From positions 20,967,978 through 21,031,977 of the forward strand of contig NC_061818.1 in NCBI RefSeq assembly GCF_021462225.1: DNA of 64,000 bases, written 5' to 3'. Positions 21,901-33,199 of the stretch are shown piece by piece. The position numbers and the translations under genes are program-made. The notes under the pieces are model-generated. The model was not told where the DNA came from. It did not search any database and saw only the letters and a list, made by a program, of their open reading frames with translations. The first letter of the stretch is position 1, and each line of letters begins with the position of its first letter. The stretch comes from Girardinichthys multiradiatus (taxonomy: Eukaryota; Chordata; Actinopteri; Cyprinodontiformes; Goodeidae).

Positions 21901-23780
21901 ATCCTCTCTTGTCTACCCCGAAGGTAACCAACAAGCATGTGAATTGTGATTCACAGAAGATGAAGGTGTTGCTGGCTGCACAGACCCTGTGTTGCTCAGT
22001 AGCCATAGCTGTACATGCTCTCGCAGTTTCAACACTGTGATGCAACCGCTGAATTCATTGAGGTAATAGTAACACTAGCAATATAAACATAATACTAACA
22101 TATATAAAAACTAGGGCAGTTTTTGATTATTATAACAACAGGCACTGGCTTTTAGTTAATGCAGACTATTTGCTTGACAGGCTCCTCGATATCTTGAACA
22201 GCTGCAACCCTCATCCCAAAGGGTTCAAAGCCCCCTTTGGGTTTAATGAACTGGGCAGAAACAGTGCAATTCTTGCTAAAAGGCAGGGACTACCTGATGA
22301 GTTTGCTGATGACAAATGGCAAAGCCCTTCATCAGTCAAAGAGGTTTTAGGAAAGGTTTGAGCACGTTTCTGACATCACGTTCAAATGATGTCCTGTTCT
22401 AGGCTGATGTGATTCATCTCACTACACTTTCAAGTTTGAATTTTGACCAAATAGCTTTAATGATATTGAAAGAAAATTGTAGATGAAAATTGGTGCTACA
22501 GAAGATCTTTTGGCAACAACCAATAGACTTATCTAATATTAATCGCCCAGACCTATTCTGTTCTATTGTTCTGCATCATAAGTTCATATGATAAAGGCCC
22601 ACTCTGTTTTCTGGTTCTGATTTCTTTTTAGTTTTCTGTTTTGTTTCTGTTGAACTTCAGAGCTTTCAGTTTTTGAAGCATCATCATGCTGTGCCTAACA
22701 ATTGTGTTTTCTCTTTTTCTTTTGTTACACTATTGTTCCTTGTTGCTTTCACATCTGCTTTATCATCAGCATTGACCCCCTGATATTAATGATTCCTGAA
22801 CAGCTTCAGAGTCACCTGTACATCTGCACCTATCGCTTTAGCCAAGATCACTCGCAGCTGCGGGTAGGGATTTAATTTTTAGTTTTTTCCCTTTTGGTTT
22901 GTTTGTATGCATCTGACCCTGTTTACCATGTTGCCATTACATCATCAGATAGATATTTATGTATTGCTTTATTTATTTATTTTATTTTATAGTTCTTTAA
23001 GTTACGTCTAACTAGGTGCTATGTGAAAGTGTTGAGTCTGTGTTTTTATGTTTTCTCAGGAGGCTGGAGCAATAACCCTTCAGCAGGCCAGTTCCATTTT
23101 CTGTCGTCTCATGGTGCAGTGTGGGGTGTCTTCAAGTTCATCAGGAAATGTGGCAACACATGTGCGAGCGTGTTTCTGTCGGCCCAAGAAATGTCATCTT
23201 CCCAAACAGCAGAAGAAACCGAAGAGCTGCCAACCCCTTTTGCAGACATTTCTGCCATTGTGCGTGACCACAGTTATCTGCCAACTCGCTTTGGTGGCCT
23301 TGTTGACAATGCTCCTGTCTGCATCTCGGGTTTTGTGTTTTGGCAAATTTTAAAGATGCTTTTGTACAATATGTGCCGTGGTAGCTTGGTCACTAATGCT
23401 GTACCTGCATCATTTTATCAGAGCAATCACTTAATCAAAAAACAAAGCGGGGCTGATGATTCCATCTGAGGGGACTTCAGGGGAGGGGAGATCAGTTGAG
23501 CGTTTCGCCAGTCTGTGTCCGGGCAAGCTGTCAAGTTGTCCTATGTCATTCAGTTTGTACGGGCTGATGGTGCTGAGGATGTGTTTGGTCTAGGTGAGCT
23601 CATTCAGGAAACATAGTGTTGGATTGATAACCACTACGCGCTGATGTCACTTGTTGGTTCTGTGTTCTATAAACTAAGACTGCACCACATGACCAAGCTG
23701 AAAACAATATAATTACCTAATGGTAACACAAGAAAAAATATGTGCAAAACCGTTCTTTTTAAGGTTTTTAGTGCTTTTTC
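18901..23780 (+). pseudogene. THAP / P-element-like transposase gene relic, multi-exon
   Basis: A P-element-superfamily transposase (related to vertebrate THAP9). The first exon reads MPRMHAAWNC at 18901, the THAP zinc-domain start, but His sits where the first zinc-binding Cys is normal. The second half of THAP is at about 19312-19500 (FPKDSTW, then [16 protein letters not shown]) with a frameshift between. Further exons with good splice sites: 19628-19735, 19858-20050 (coiled coil), 20118-20266; then 21195-21300, 21302-21814 (RNase H-like core with TIDGHASNV and a CHMMKLAQNML segment), 21923-22060, 22170-22361, 23060-23462 and a decayed end to ~23780. Stops and indels make it inactive. I could not find its terminal repeats. 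Confidence 0.82.
20267..20841 (+). repeat. Probable solo LTR inside the P-element relic
   Basis: TGTCAC...ATGACA termini enclose 575 bp, flanked by A4-A5 on both sides (target duplication AAAA, not fully decisive). It interrupts the transposase reading frame after LHLHGPK. The interior is pyrimidine-rich and non-coding, with ATTAAA near 20766. Confidence 0.5.
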
Positions 23781-23789
23781 ATTTTTCAG

Positions 23790-24468
23790 AAAAATGTCTG
23801 TAGTGTACATAACCTGTGTGTGTGTGTTGTTTAAAAATATTTGTTGCCTCCAAATGGCAAAAAAAAAAAAAAATGAAAATGGGAAGATATTAATATAGAG
23901 TACACAGTTTTTTTTTCCACTACCTTACCTCTGCAGCTGATAAATCATGAATTACTAAAGTGTGGGATCAACAAAGTTATTGTTGGGAGAAGTTTTAATT
24001 TACTGTTTTTTGTATTAGGGCCAGGCTAAGATAATGTATTTTTAATTAAAAGAATAAAGTCGTAAGTCTATGAATAAAGTTGTAGACTAATATTACAAGA
24101 ATAAAGTGGTAACATTACGAGAAGTAATGACAGCTCCTTTTCCACAAAACAAGAAATTTCTTCCAAGTCCCTGTGGTTCTTTCTTCGAAACAGAAGTCAT
24201 ATGAACAATTGTCAAAGTCCTGATACTGATAATAATTTATCAGTATCAGTATAATTGATGCTGATGTGCTAAAAGATTGTCATTTGTGAAACCAATACTA
24301 ATGTATAACTTCACAAGATGCTCAACATTCCTCATTTTAACCCATGGAAAGCTATGCTTTTTTGTAATAGTTCTCATAAAACGTCTGACTTTATTCTAGT
24401 AATATTTTTGACTTTGTCATAATTAAAAAATGTAAGGATTATGGTTATTGATTAAATAATATTTAGGG
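23790..24468. other. Non-coding stretch
   Basis: AT-rich. Contains a 13-base A tract (about 23860) and a perfect hairpin GATACTGATAA/TTATCAGTATC at 24220-24245. No gene seen. Confidence 0.4.
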
Positions 24469-24822
24469 CTGCATGGTGGTGCAGTTGGTAGCACTGTTGC
24501 CTTGCAGCATGAAGGTTGTGGGTTCAATTCCCAGCGGGGGTCTTTCTGCATGGAGTTTGCATGTTCTCCCTGTGCATGCATGGGTTCTCACTGGGTACTC
24601 TGGCTTCCCCCCACAGTCCAAAGACATGCCAGTTAGGTTAATTGGTCACTCTAAATTGCCCTTAGGTGTATGACTGAGTTTGTGTATGGTTGTATGTGCG
24701 ATGGACTGGTGACCTGTCCAGGGTGTACCCTGCCTCTCGCCCATAGATTGCTGGAGATAGGCACCAGCTTCCCTGTGACCCACTATGGAATAAGTGGTAG
24801 AAAATGACTGACTGAATATTTA
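24469..24822 (+). repeat. tRNA-derived SINE-like interspersed repeat
   Basis: The head carries RNA polymerase III type 2 promoter boxes: A box TGGTGCAGTTGG (about 24477) and B box GGTTCAATTCC (about 24521). The body has GGAGTTTGCATGTTCTCCC, CACAGTCCAAAGACATG and GACCTGTCCAGGGTGTACCC, a repeat widespread in fish genomes. Ends in TAAGTGGTAGAAAATGACTG. No coding potential. Confidence 0.7.
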
Positions 24823-25317
24823 TTAAAAATTGTGATTCAGAAAAATAATTTCTTAATTAAAAATCATTACTTACGAATAGAAATCAGAGATGTCCTCTGG
24901 TGTTGTAATTATGGGCTCAAAGCTCTTAATAATTACAATTACTCGTACTTGTCGCCTTCCGCTTATCCGGGACTGGGTCGCGGGGGCAGCAGACTCAGCA
25001 GAGACGCCCAGACGTCCCTCTCCCCAGACACCTCCTCCAGCTCCTCCGGGGGGAGCCCAAGGCGTTCCCAGGCCAGCCGAGAGACATAGTCCCTCCAGCG
25101 TGTCCTGGGCCGTCCCCTGGGCCTCCTCCCGGTAGGACGTGCCTGGAACACCTCCCGAGGAAGGCGTCCAGGAGGCAACCGGTATAGATGCCCGAGCCAC
25201 CTCAACTGGCTCGTCTCGATGTGGAGGAGCAGCGGCTCTATTCCGAGCTCCTCATCCTACCTCTAAGGGAGTGTCTGGCCATCCTACGGAGGAAGCTCAT
25301 TTCAGCCGCTATGATCC

Positions 25318-28300
25318 AAGATGGCGCCGCAGATGGTCGCCTCGGCGTGTTGGTGCGCATTGTTTTTATTTGTTTTTTGCTTTAAAACGGTCTTCTGTGA
25401 TGGTACCCAGAGCTCTCTCACCAGAGAAGAACTCATGAACATCAGGGCTACGACACCAGAGGAGTTATTTCCCACTTTTCTGCCTACTGCTCTGGAATTT
25501 TTGGACATTCTGGTCAAAGGTGCGCTCACCTTTGTTCACGCGGTGAAACGCCAGAAGAGAGGGAAACGGGCTGGGGTGCTGGTACGTCTTCGCCAGCGTG
25601 GACTACGAACACCGTTACCTGGAATATTTCTCTCTAACGTGCGCTCACCTCCCAACAAAATTGAGGAACTACAACTGCTGTTGGGGAAAAACAGGGACTT
25701 TTATTCATCGGCAGTTTTGTGCTTCACGGAGACGTGGCTGTGTGGATTAATACCGGACTCTGCGCTGCAGCTGGCAGGATTCCAGCTCTACAGAGCAAAC
25801 AGAGACACGGAACTCTCCGGCAAAGCGAAAGGTGGAGGAATCTGTTTTTACCTCAACAGTGGTTGGTGCAACGACGTGACAGTGATTCAGCAGCACTGTT
25901 CTCCAGACCTGGAATCCTTCATCATAAACTGTAAGCCTTTCTATTCCCCCCGTGAGTTCGCTTCGTTCATCCTGGTCGGTGTTTACATCCCCCCGCAAGC
26001 TAACGTGCAGGTCGCACAGCGCATGCTCGCCGACCAGATACTGAGTGTGGAGCGGACCAACCCGGATTCCTTAGTAATCTTCGTTGGTGACATTAACAAA
26101 GGTAATCTCACCCACGAACTCCCCAAATATAGACAGTTTATAAAATGTTCGACCAGAGAGGACAACATTCTGGATCACTGTTACAGCACCATCAGAGACG
26201 CTTATCACGCCGTCCCACGTGCTGCACTGGGCCAATCCGACCACATCATGGTCCACCTGATTCCTGCATACAGGCAGAAACTAAAGCTCTGCAAACCTGT
26301 TGTGAGGACGACAAGGAAGTGGAGCAGTGAGGCTGTGGAGAATCTCCAGGCGTGTTTAGGCTGTACAGACTGGAATGTGTTCAGGACTACTACCAACAGT
26401 CTGGACGAGTACACAGAGGCTGTGACTTCCTACATCAGCTTCTGTGAGGACAGCTCTGTACCATCATGCACCAGGGTGAGTTACAACAACGACAAACCCT
26501 GGTTCACAGCTAAACTCAGAAGGTTAAGACTGGATAAGGAAGAGGCCTTCAGGAGTGGGGACAAAGATATATACAGAGAGGCGAAGTACAAGTTTGGCAA
26601 GGCAGTGAAAGAGGCCAAACGACTGTACTCTGAGAAGCTCCAAAACCAGTTCTCAGCCGACTCTGCGTCTGTCTGGAAAGGGCACAAGCAAATCACCAAC
26701 TACAAGCCGAAAGCCCCCCACTTCATCAACGACCGACGCCTCGCCAACGACCTGAACGAGTTCTACTGCCGCTTTGAAAGACAAAGGGACAGTCCTGCAA
26801 CCATCCCCCATGACGCCCCCCAACAGCTGCAGCCACAATCCACCACCCCAACCTCAAGAGGGGCCTTGGCACCTCCAACCCCCACCCTGAAGTTCCCCCC
26901 CACCAGCCCCCTACCCACGCCGAGGACGGCTCTTTCCATCCAGGAGAGGGACGTCAACAAACTCTTCAGGAGACAGAACCCCCGGAAAGCTGCTGGTCCG
27001 GATTCTGTCTCACCAGCCAGCCTGAAGCACTGCGCTGATCAGCTGTCTCCAGTCTTCACAGACATTTTTAACACCTCACTGGAGACATGTCATGTGCCAG
27101 CCTGCTTCAAGTCCTCCACCATCATCCCTGTTCCCAAGAAGCCAAGGACCACAGGGCTTAATGACTTCAGACCCGTCGCCCTGACCTCTGTGGTGATGAG
27201 GTCCTTTGAGCGCCTTGTGCTCTCACACCTAAAAGACATCACCGACCCCCTCCTGGACCCCCTGCAGTTTGCCTACAGAGCCAACAGGTCTGTAGATGAT
27301 GCAGTCAACCTAGCCCTTCACTTCATCCTCCGGCACCTGGACTCCACAGGAACCTACGCCATGTTCCTGTTTGTGGATTTCAGCTCTGCCTTCAACACCA
27401 TCGTCCCAGCTCTGCTCCAGGAGAAGCTCTCCCAGCTGAGTGTGCCCGACTCCACTCCAGGTGGATCACTGACTTCCTGTCTGACAGGAAGCAGCGCGTG
27501 AGACTGGGGAAGCACGTCTCTGACTCCCTGACCATCAGCACCGGTTCCCCCCAAGGCTGTGTTCTCTCTCCTCTGCTCTTCTCCCTGTACACCAACAGCT
27601 GCACCTCCAGTCACCAGTCTGTCAAGTTTCTGAAGTTTGCGGACGACACCACCCTGATCGGACTCATCTCTGATGGTGACGAGTCCGCGTACAGATGGGA
27701 GGTGGACCATCTGTTGGACTGGTGCAGCCAGAACAACCTTGAGCTCAACGCTCTAAAGACAGTGGAGATGGTTGTGGACTTCAGGCAGAACCCAGCACCA
27801 CCTGCCCCCATCACCCTCCGTGACTCCACAATTGACACTGTGGAATCTTTCCGCTTCCTGGGAACCATCATCTCCCAGGATCTCAAGTGGGAGCCAAACA
27901 TCAGCTCCCTCATCAAGAAAGCCCAGCAGAGGATGTTCTTCCTGCGGCAGCTGAAGAAATTCAACCTGCCAAAGACTATGATGGTGCACTTCTACACAGC
28001 CATCATTGAGTCCATCCTCACCTCCTCCATCACCATCTGGTACGCCGCTGCTACAGCCAAGGATAAGGGCAGGCTGCAGCGTGTCATTCAGTCTGCTGAG
28101 AAGGTGATTGGCTGCAGTCTACTGTCGCTCCAGGAACTGTACACCTCCAGGACCCTGAAGCGGGCAGGGAAGATTCTTGCTGATCCCTCCCACGCCGGTC
28201 ACAGACTCTTTGAGACTCTCCCCTCTGGCAGGAGGCTGCGGTCCATCCGGACCAAAACCTCACGCCACAGGAACAGTTTTTTCCCATCTGCCACCAGCCA

Positions 28301-28674
28301 GGTTAACAAAGCCCGGAAACCACAACTGACACTCTCCCCCCTCCCCACCCCCCCCCCCCCCCCCCCCCTTTTGTTTGCTGACAGGACACCTGTAACCAGT
28401 AACACTATGCGTTACATTAACGCTCAGCATGGACTCCTGCTTTACTTGCACTGCCATACTTGCACAATGATCACCTGCACTGTTGTACTGCTCTTGCATC
28501 TTATACTGCTCTACTTTTACTCTCACTCACTTAAAACTGTGCACATATATATATATTACATTGTAGATATGTTTATACTGTTTAATTTGTACTGTATTGC
28601 ACCGACTACGCCAAAACAAATTCCTTGTATGTCCAAAAACATACTTGGCAATAAAGCTTTTCTGATTCTGATTC
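25318..28674 (+). mobile_element. LINE B: L2/Rex-type non-LTR retrotransposon, near full length
   Basis: Inserted into LINE A near its 3' end. Candidate target duplication TGATCC at 25312-25317 and 28675-28680. It begins AAGATGGCGCC, with a YY1-like core overlapping the start codon, and ends in an imperfect (TGATTC)n tail, as L2-type elements do. A 20-base C tract at about 28348-28368 follows the coding region. AATAAA lies at about 28650. Confidence 0.85.
25321..28400 (+). pseudogene. LINE B polyprotein: APE endonuclease and reverse transcriptase, one frameshift
   Basis: Two abutting frames (25321-27501 and 27498 onward) that together span one ORF. An N-terminal hydrophobic stretch, residues ~5-28, ends CFKTVFCDG. 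Endonuclease: [37 protein letters not shown] and GQSDHIMV, so all catalytic positions are recognisable. [61 protein letters not shown] and the FADD box at about 27640. The C-terminal region KVIGCSLLSLQELY...LPSGRRLRSIRTKTSRHRNSFFP is typical of L2/Rex1 LINEs. A one-base indel near 27440-27470, between RT blocks, is the only obvious lesion. Annotated end is approximate because the frame runs through the C tract into 3' sequence. Confidence 0.88.
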
Positions 28675-31143
28675 TGATCCGGGATCTTGTTCTTTCGGTC
28701 ATGACCCAAAGTTTATGGCCATAGGTGAGGGTAGGAACGTAGACCGACTGGTAAACTGAGAGCTTTGCTTTTCTGCTCAGCTCTCTCTTCACCACAACGG
28801 ACCGGCACAGTGCCCCCATTACTGCGGCAGCCGCACCGATCCGTCTGTCGATCTCCCGCTCCATTTTTCCCTCACTCGTGAACAAGACCCCGAGATACTT
28901 AAACTCCTCCATTTGAGGCAGGAACTCCCCTCCAACCTGAAGAGGACAAGCCACCCTTTTCCGGTCGAGTATGGCCTCGGATTTGGAGGAGCTGATCTTC
29001 ATCCCAGCCGCTTCACACTCGGCTGCGAACCGCCCCAGCACATGCTGTAGGTCTTGGCTAGAGGGGGCCAGCAGGACCACGTCATCTGCAAAAAGAAGAG
29101 ACGAAATCCACTGGTCCCCAAACCAGACCCCCTCCGGCCCTTGGCTGTGTCTAGAAATCCTGTCCATAAAAGTTATGAACAGGACTGGTGACAAAGGGCA
29201 GCATGCACCGGGAAGAGGTCCGACTTAGTGCCGGCAATGCGGACCAAACTTCTGCTCCGGTTGTACAGGGACCGGATGGCCCCTAATAAAAGGCCCCCGA
29301 TTCCATACTCCTGGAGCACCCCCCACAGGGCATCACGAGGGACACAGTTGAATGCCTTCTCCAGGTCCACAAAACACATGTGAACCAGTTGGGCAAACTC
29401 CCATGAATCCTCAAGCACCCTGTAGAGGGTATAGAGCTGATCCAGTGTTCCATGGTGGGGACGAAAACCACACTGCTCCTCCTGAAGCCTGGGTTCGGTT
29501 ATCGGCTGGACTCTCCTCTCCAATACCCTGTCGTAGGCCTTACCAGGAAGGCTGAGGAGTGTGATCCCCCTGTAGTTGGAACACACCCTCCGGGACCACC
29601 ACCCCAGTCTGCCAGTCCAGAGGCACTGTCCCAGACCGCCACGCAATGTTGAAGAGTCGTGTCAACCATGACAGCCCAACAACATCCAGAGATTTGAGGT
29701 ACTCAGGGCAGATCTCATCCACCCCCGAAGACTTGCCACCGCGGAGCTTTTTAACCACCTCGGTGACTTCAGCCTGGGTGAGGAAAGAGTCCAACCCCGA
29801 GACCCCAGCCTCTGTTTCCAAGACGGAATGCGTGATGGCAGAATTGAGGCGATCCTCGAAGTATTCCTTCCACCGCCTGATAATGTCCTCAGTCGAGGTC
29901 AGCAGCTCCCCACCCCCACTATAAACAGTGTTGGCGAAGCACTGCTTCCCCCTCCTGAGGCGCCGGACAGTTTGCCAGAATCGCTTCGAGGCCAACCGGT
30001 AGTCCTTCTCCATGGCCTCACTGAACTCCTCCCAGGCCCGGGTTTTTGCCTCGGCCACAGCCCGGGCCGCAGCACGCTTGGCCTCATGGTACCCGTCAGC
30101 CACCTCAGGAGTCGCAGCTACGGGCAGCAGCATCGACAATAGATGCGGAGAACATGGTTCACTCGGACTCTATGTCTCCAACATCCCCTGGGATCTGGTC
30201 AAAGCTCTCCCGGAGGTGGGAGTTGAATACATCCCTGGCCAAGGGCTCCACCAGGTGTTCCCAGCAGACCCTCACTGTGCGCTTGGGCCTGCCAAGTCTG
30301 TCTGGCTTTCTCCTCCTCCAGCGGATCCAACTCACCACCAGGTGATGATCAGTGGACAGCTCAGCCCCTCTCTTCACCCGAGTGTCCAAAACATGCGGCC
30401 GAAGGTCTGATGATACGACAACAAAGTAGATAATCGACCTCCTGCCTAGGGTGTCGTGGTGCCAAGCGCACTGATGTACACCCTTATGTTTAAACATGGT
30501 GTTCATTATGGACAATCTGTGACTAGCACAGAAGTCCAATAACAAAACACCACTCGGATTCAGATCGGGGAGGCCATTCCTCCTGATCACGCCTCTCCAG
30601 GTGTCACTGTCGTTTCCCACGTGGGCCACTCCAGAGTAGAAGAGAATCCAACCCCTCTCAAGGAGATGGGTTCCAGAGCCCACGCTGTGCGTGGAGGCGA
30701 GCCCGACTATTTCTAGTCGATATCTCTCAACCTCCCGCACAAGCTCAGGCTCCTTCCCCCCCAGCGAGGTGACATTCCACGTCCCTAGAGCCAGCCTAAG
30801 CATCCGGGGATCGGGCCGCTGAGGTCTCCACCTTCGTCCGCCACCTAATCCTCTTCGCACCGGTACCTCACGGTTCCCCCTGCAGGTGGTGGGCCCACTG
30901 GGGGATGGCCTCGCATCTCTTGTTCGGGCTTGGCCCGGCCGGGTCCCGTGAGGAGCAACCCGGCCACCAGGCGCTCTCCAACGAGTCCCGACCCCAGGCC
31001 TGGCTCCAGGGTGGGACACCGGCTCCGCTGTACTGGGCGACATCACGTGCCTCAATAATTACAATTAGTTATTTATCATTAATAATTGATAATTATTAAC
31101 CAAAACCACTAAATGTCACTTTTAATTCAACCGCTTAACCAAA

Positions 31144-32250
31144 TGTGGGGGAACTTCAACCTTATTTTGACAGATAAATCACTCCTGCAATAAAATAAAC
31201 ACAAACGCTTCTCTTAAATATATATGTGAAGATTTATTGAAGTCATATAGCCCTGATATACCACCATTGTGGTCAAAAACCTTCACCTAACTAACAAGCA
31301 CTATTCTACACAAAGGGGATAAAAATGACTACCTAACAATAATAATAAAAGAAATATATGCGCATTGAATGTCTATGGAGCTCAAACAAGCAGTTTTATG
31401 GACACAATGTGCAAATTGGGGTTAACTTGGAAAGTGGAGCCCTCCTGGTTTGCTGATGTCGCGATTGTAGCGATCAGCTTGTAAATGGTGGGCTGCGCCC
31501 TTAGCCACTAGCAGCTGATGGCACCAAATCTTGAACAAAGAGTCATAAGACTCTGAGGCGGGTGGAAAAACTCCAGTAATAAAAGTGGAACAAAGGAGTG
31601 GTCAGACCACAAAGCCCAGACCGCAGCTTCTTTGAATGCAAAAACTTTAAAAGTCCAACTTCTAACTCCTGGCTGATTTGGGATCAGCCTGAAAAAACAC
31701 ACGCACCTTGCTGATTGCATCCATGGTGTGGATTCAACACACTTGCACAGCAAATCAAAACAGCACAGCATAAAACACTTCAGTCAGTATTGCATGCAAC
31801 AAGATGATACCTTGGATTTACTATTGGTAAACTTCTCATTCGTCCAAAAGGGGAAATATGAAGAACCGTTTAGTCAACTGAATCAAAAAGGAGTAAAACT
31901 CATCTCCTTGGAAATAAAACCTCTGTGGGTTTTCACCTGCACTGGGTGTTGGCGTGGTCTTCGATCGGTAAATGAATCTTCTGACCTTCTTCTATCAGAC
32001 AGATTTCCAGCTTTCAAGCTCTTCCGGGAATGGCTGTGTGGAGAAAAAAGTTCACCAGCGAGCTTTTGTCTCTCCAGATATGCGCCTCCAATGCGTCGTC
32101 CCGTGAGACACGCTGGAAATGGCAACAAAAGTTTATTTTCCGTGGGTTTTATAATCCCGGGTGACGTTAGAGCGGCGACGTCTGTTGAACTGCGCATGTT
32201 GAACTGCGCAGCCTAGTCGGTCTGTCCAACCAAACTGGATGACCCCAACA
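31144..32250 (-). repeat. Probable solo LTR (1107 bp)
   Basis: Read on the minus strand it starts TGTTGGGGTC and ends TTCCCCCACA. Near the start a CRE-like AACGTCA and TATA box (GATTATAAAACCC, about 32145-32157) form a promoter; AATAAA lies at about 31232, 85 bp before the end. This is the U3-R-U5 arrangement of an LTR. No clear target duplication: an A tract borders the right side. No retroelement genes adjoin it. Confidence 0.5.
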
Positions 32251-32350
32251 AAAAAAAAATTATCTCTTAGCCTGGCCTGAATACTCAGTCTTACATACAA
32301 ACATACATGTGTGTGAATAAATAAAGTGAGACCTTCATGTAAATCTCTCT

Positions 32351-32823
32351 AGAGACTAAATGTACATCCTTCAATCAAACGAGGTGTGAAAATTTAACTA
32401 TGCGCGCTGATAGGATTTCGTCATTAGGGGGCAAATCTAGAATCAATGAATTCAAAAAACAGAGGGGCGTTGTTCAACGAGTGTTCTTTACCAGCGAATG
32501 CTGCAGGTAAATTGTTGCATTTTCCGCTATTATTTAAAACAAACACTGAACTTGATTCTAGATTCACCCCCTAATGACGAAATCCTATCAGCACGCATAG
32601 TTACGCCCCTTGGCCTCTAAAAACATACAATTAGAAAGATTCGCTTCCTTGTAATGACAACATCCGGCTAATGACAACATCCGGTTAATGACGATATCCG
32701 GTTACGTCACCGGAAGGCCCGCCACCGGAAGTCCCGCCCTAGGATGTCCCAGCCACCGGAAGTCCTGCCCACCTGTCAAAATTTTCACACCTCGTTTGAT
32801 TGAAGGATGTACATTTAGTCTCT
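32351..32823. repeat. Split inverted-repeat (fold-back) structure
   Basis: Outer arms 32351-32395 and 32779-32823 are a perfect 45-bp inverted repeat. Inner arms 32396-32446 and 32552-32602 match at about 48 of 51 positions. On the left the two arms are contiguous (96 bp), but on the right they are separated by 176 bp (32603-32778) of GC-rich sequence. This looks like a MITE whose right terminal repeat was split by an insertion, or a composite of two inverted repeats. No coding sequence; family unknown. Confidence 0.85.
32660..32780 (+). promoter_or_regulatory. GC-rich promoter-like cluster: ATF/CRE and ETS-type sites
   Basis: A 17-bp unit (TAATGACAACATCCGGY) occurs three times in tandem at about 32653-32703. 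It is followed by TTACGTCA (CRE/ATF-like, about 32702) and three CACCGGAAG ETS-type sites at about 32709, 32724 and 32754, each next to CCCGCC or CTGCC. TATA-less, GC-rich ETS/CRE clusters are typical of housekeeping promoters. It precedes the candidate exon by ~110 bp. The whole cluster lies in the segment that splits the inverted repeat. Confidence 0.5.
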
Positions 32824-32892
32824 CTCTCTGTTAAAATTTTATTGAAAGACTTTATGTGTATTCGTTCACATAGCAGCCTTGACTCCACCAAT

Positions 32893-33090
32893 ATGGCGAA
32901 CACACTGTTACGTCTCAGCAGCATGCCGACCCAGTCAATGAGGCGTCTACGAATTAATGTCTATGAGATACAGTGTAAATCCAGGGTTACAGTATTTACA
33001 GCACTGATTGAAACAACCGGTGGCAAAGCTGAGCAGCATAGAGCAGTATTAGAATCTTTAGGAAAACATTTATTTAAATATATTGAATGT
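32893..33090 (+). CDS. Candidate first coding exon of an unidentified gene
   Basis: ATG in good context (A at -3, G at +4; ATGGCG), then 66 codons to a strong splice donor GTGAGT at 33091, phase 0. The product starts MANTLLRLSSMPTQSMRRLR, a Leu/Ser/Arg-rich, acid-poor N-terminus resembling a mitochondrial presequence, then VYEIQCKSRV and ends FKYIEC. I do not recognise the family. It follows the ETS/CRE-rich segment. No convincing next exon is visible: Tc1 copy 2 begins 107 bp downstream, and an open stretch at 34821-34936 (SFDPFSNSSNNLFSDD) is in another phase. It could be a decayed gene or a chance frame. Confidence 0.35.
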
Positions 33091-33199
33091 GTGAGTAATT
33101 CATCTTATTTTAATAATGATAATTTCGAAATATTATTAAAAATAAAATAAATAACAATAACTACCAATTTTCCAAATGTACTTTTGTGACAAGGAAGTA

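Larger units (their letters stand above)
24942..31053 (-). mobile_element. LINE A: EN/RT non-LTR retrotransposon, split by LINE B
   Basis: Bounded by a 14-bp target duplication AATAATTACAATTA (24928-24941 and 31054-31067). The 5' part is 31053-28681 and the 3' part 25317-24942 on the minus strand. Separate pieces encode an N-terminal region with APE-type endonuclease ([11 protein letters not shown] near 30780, [23 protein letters not shown]), RT blocks (GITLLSLPGKAYDRVLERR, CGFRPHHGTLDQLYTL, LLFADDVVLLAPS) and a C-terminal WLGHLYRLPPGRLP...GRPRTRWRDYVSRL segment. The endonuclease has an internal deletion (~70 residues missing between SGVAH and VGNDSD), and several frameshifts follow. Dead copy. 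Confidence 0.88.

Noticed and set aside
24469..24822. tRNA gene
   Set aside because: A and B boxes exist but there is no tRNA cloverleaf; it is a SINE head.
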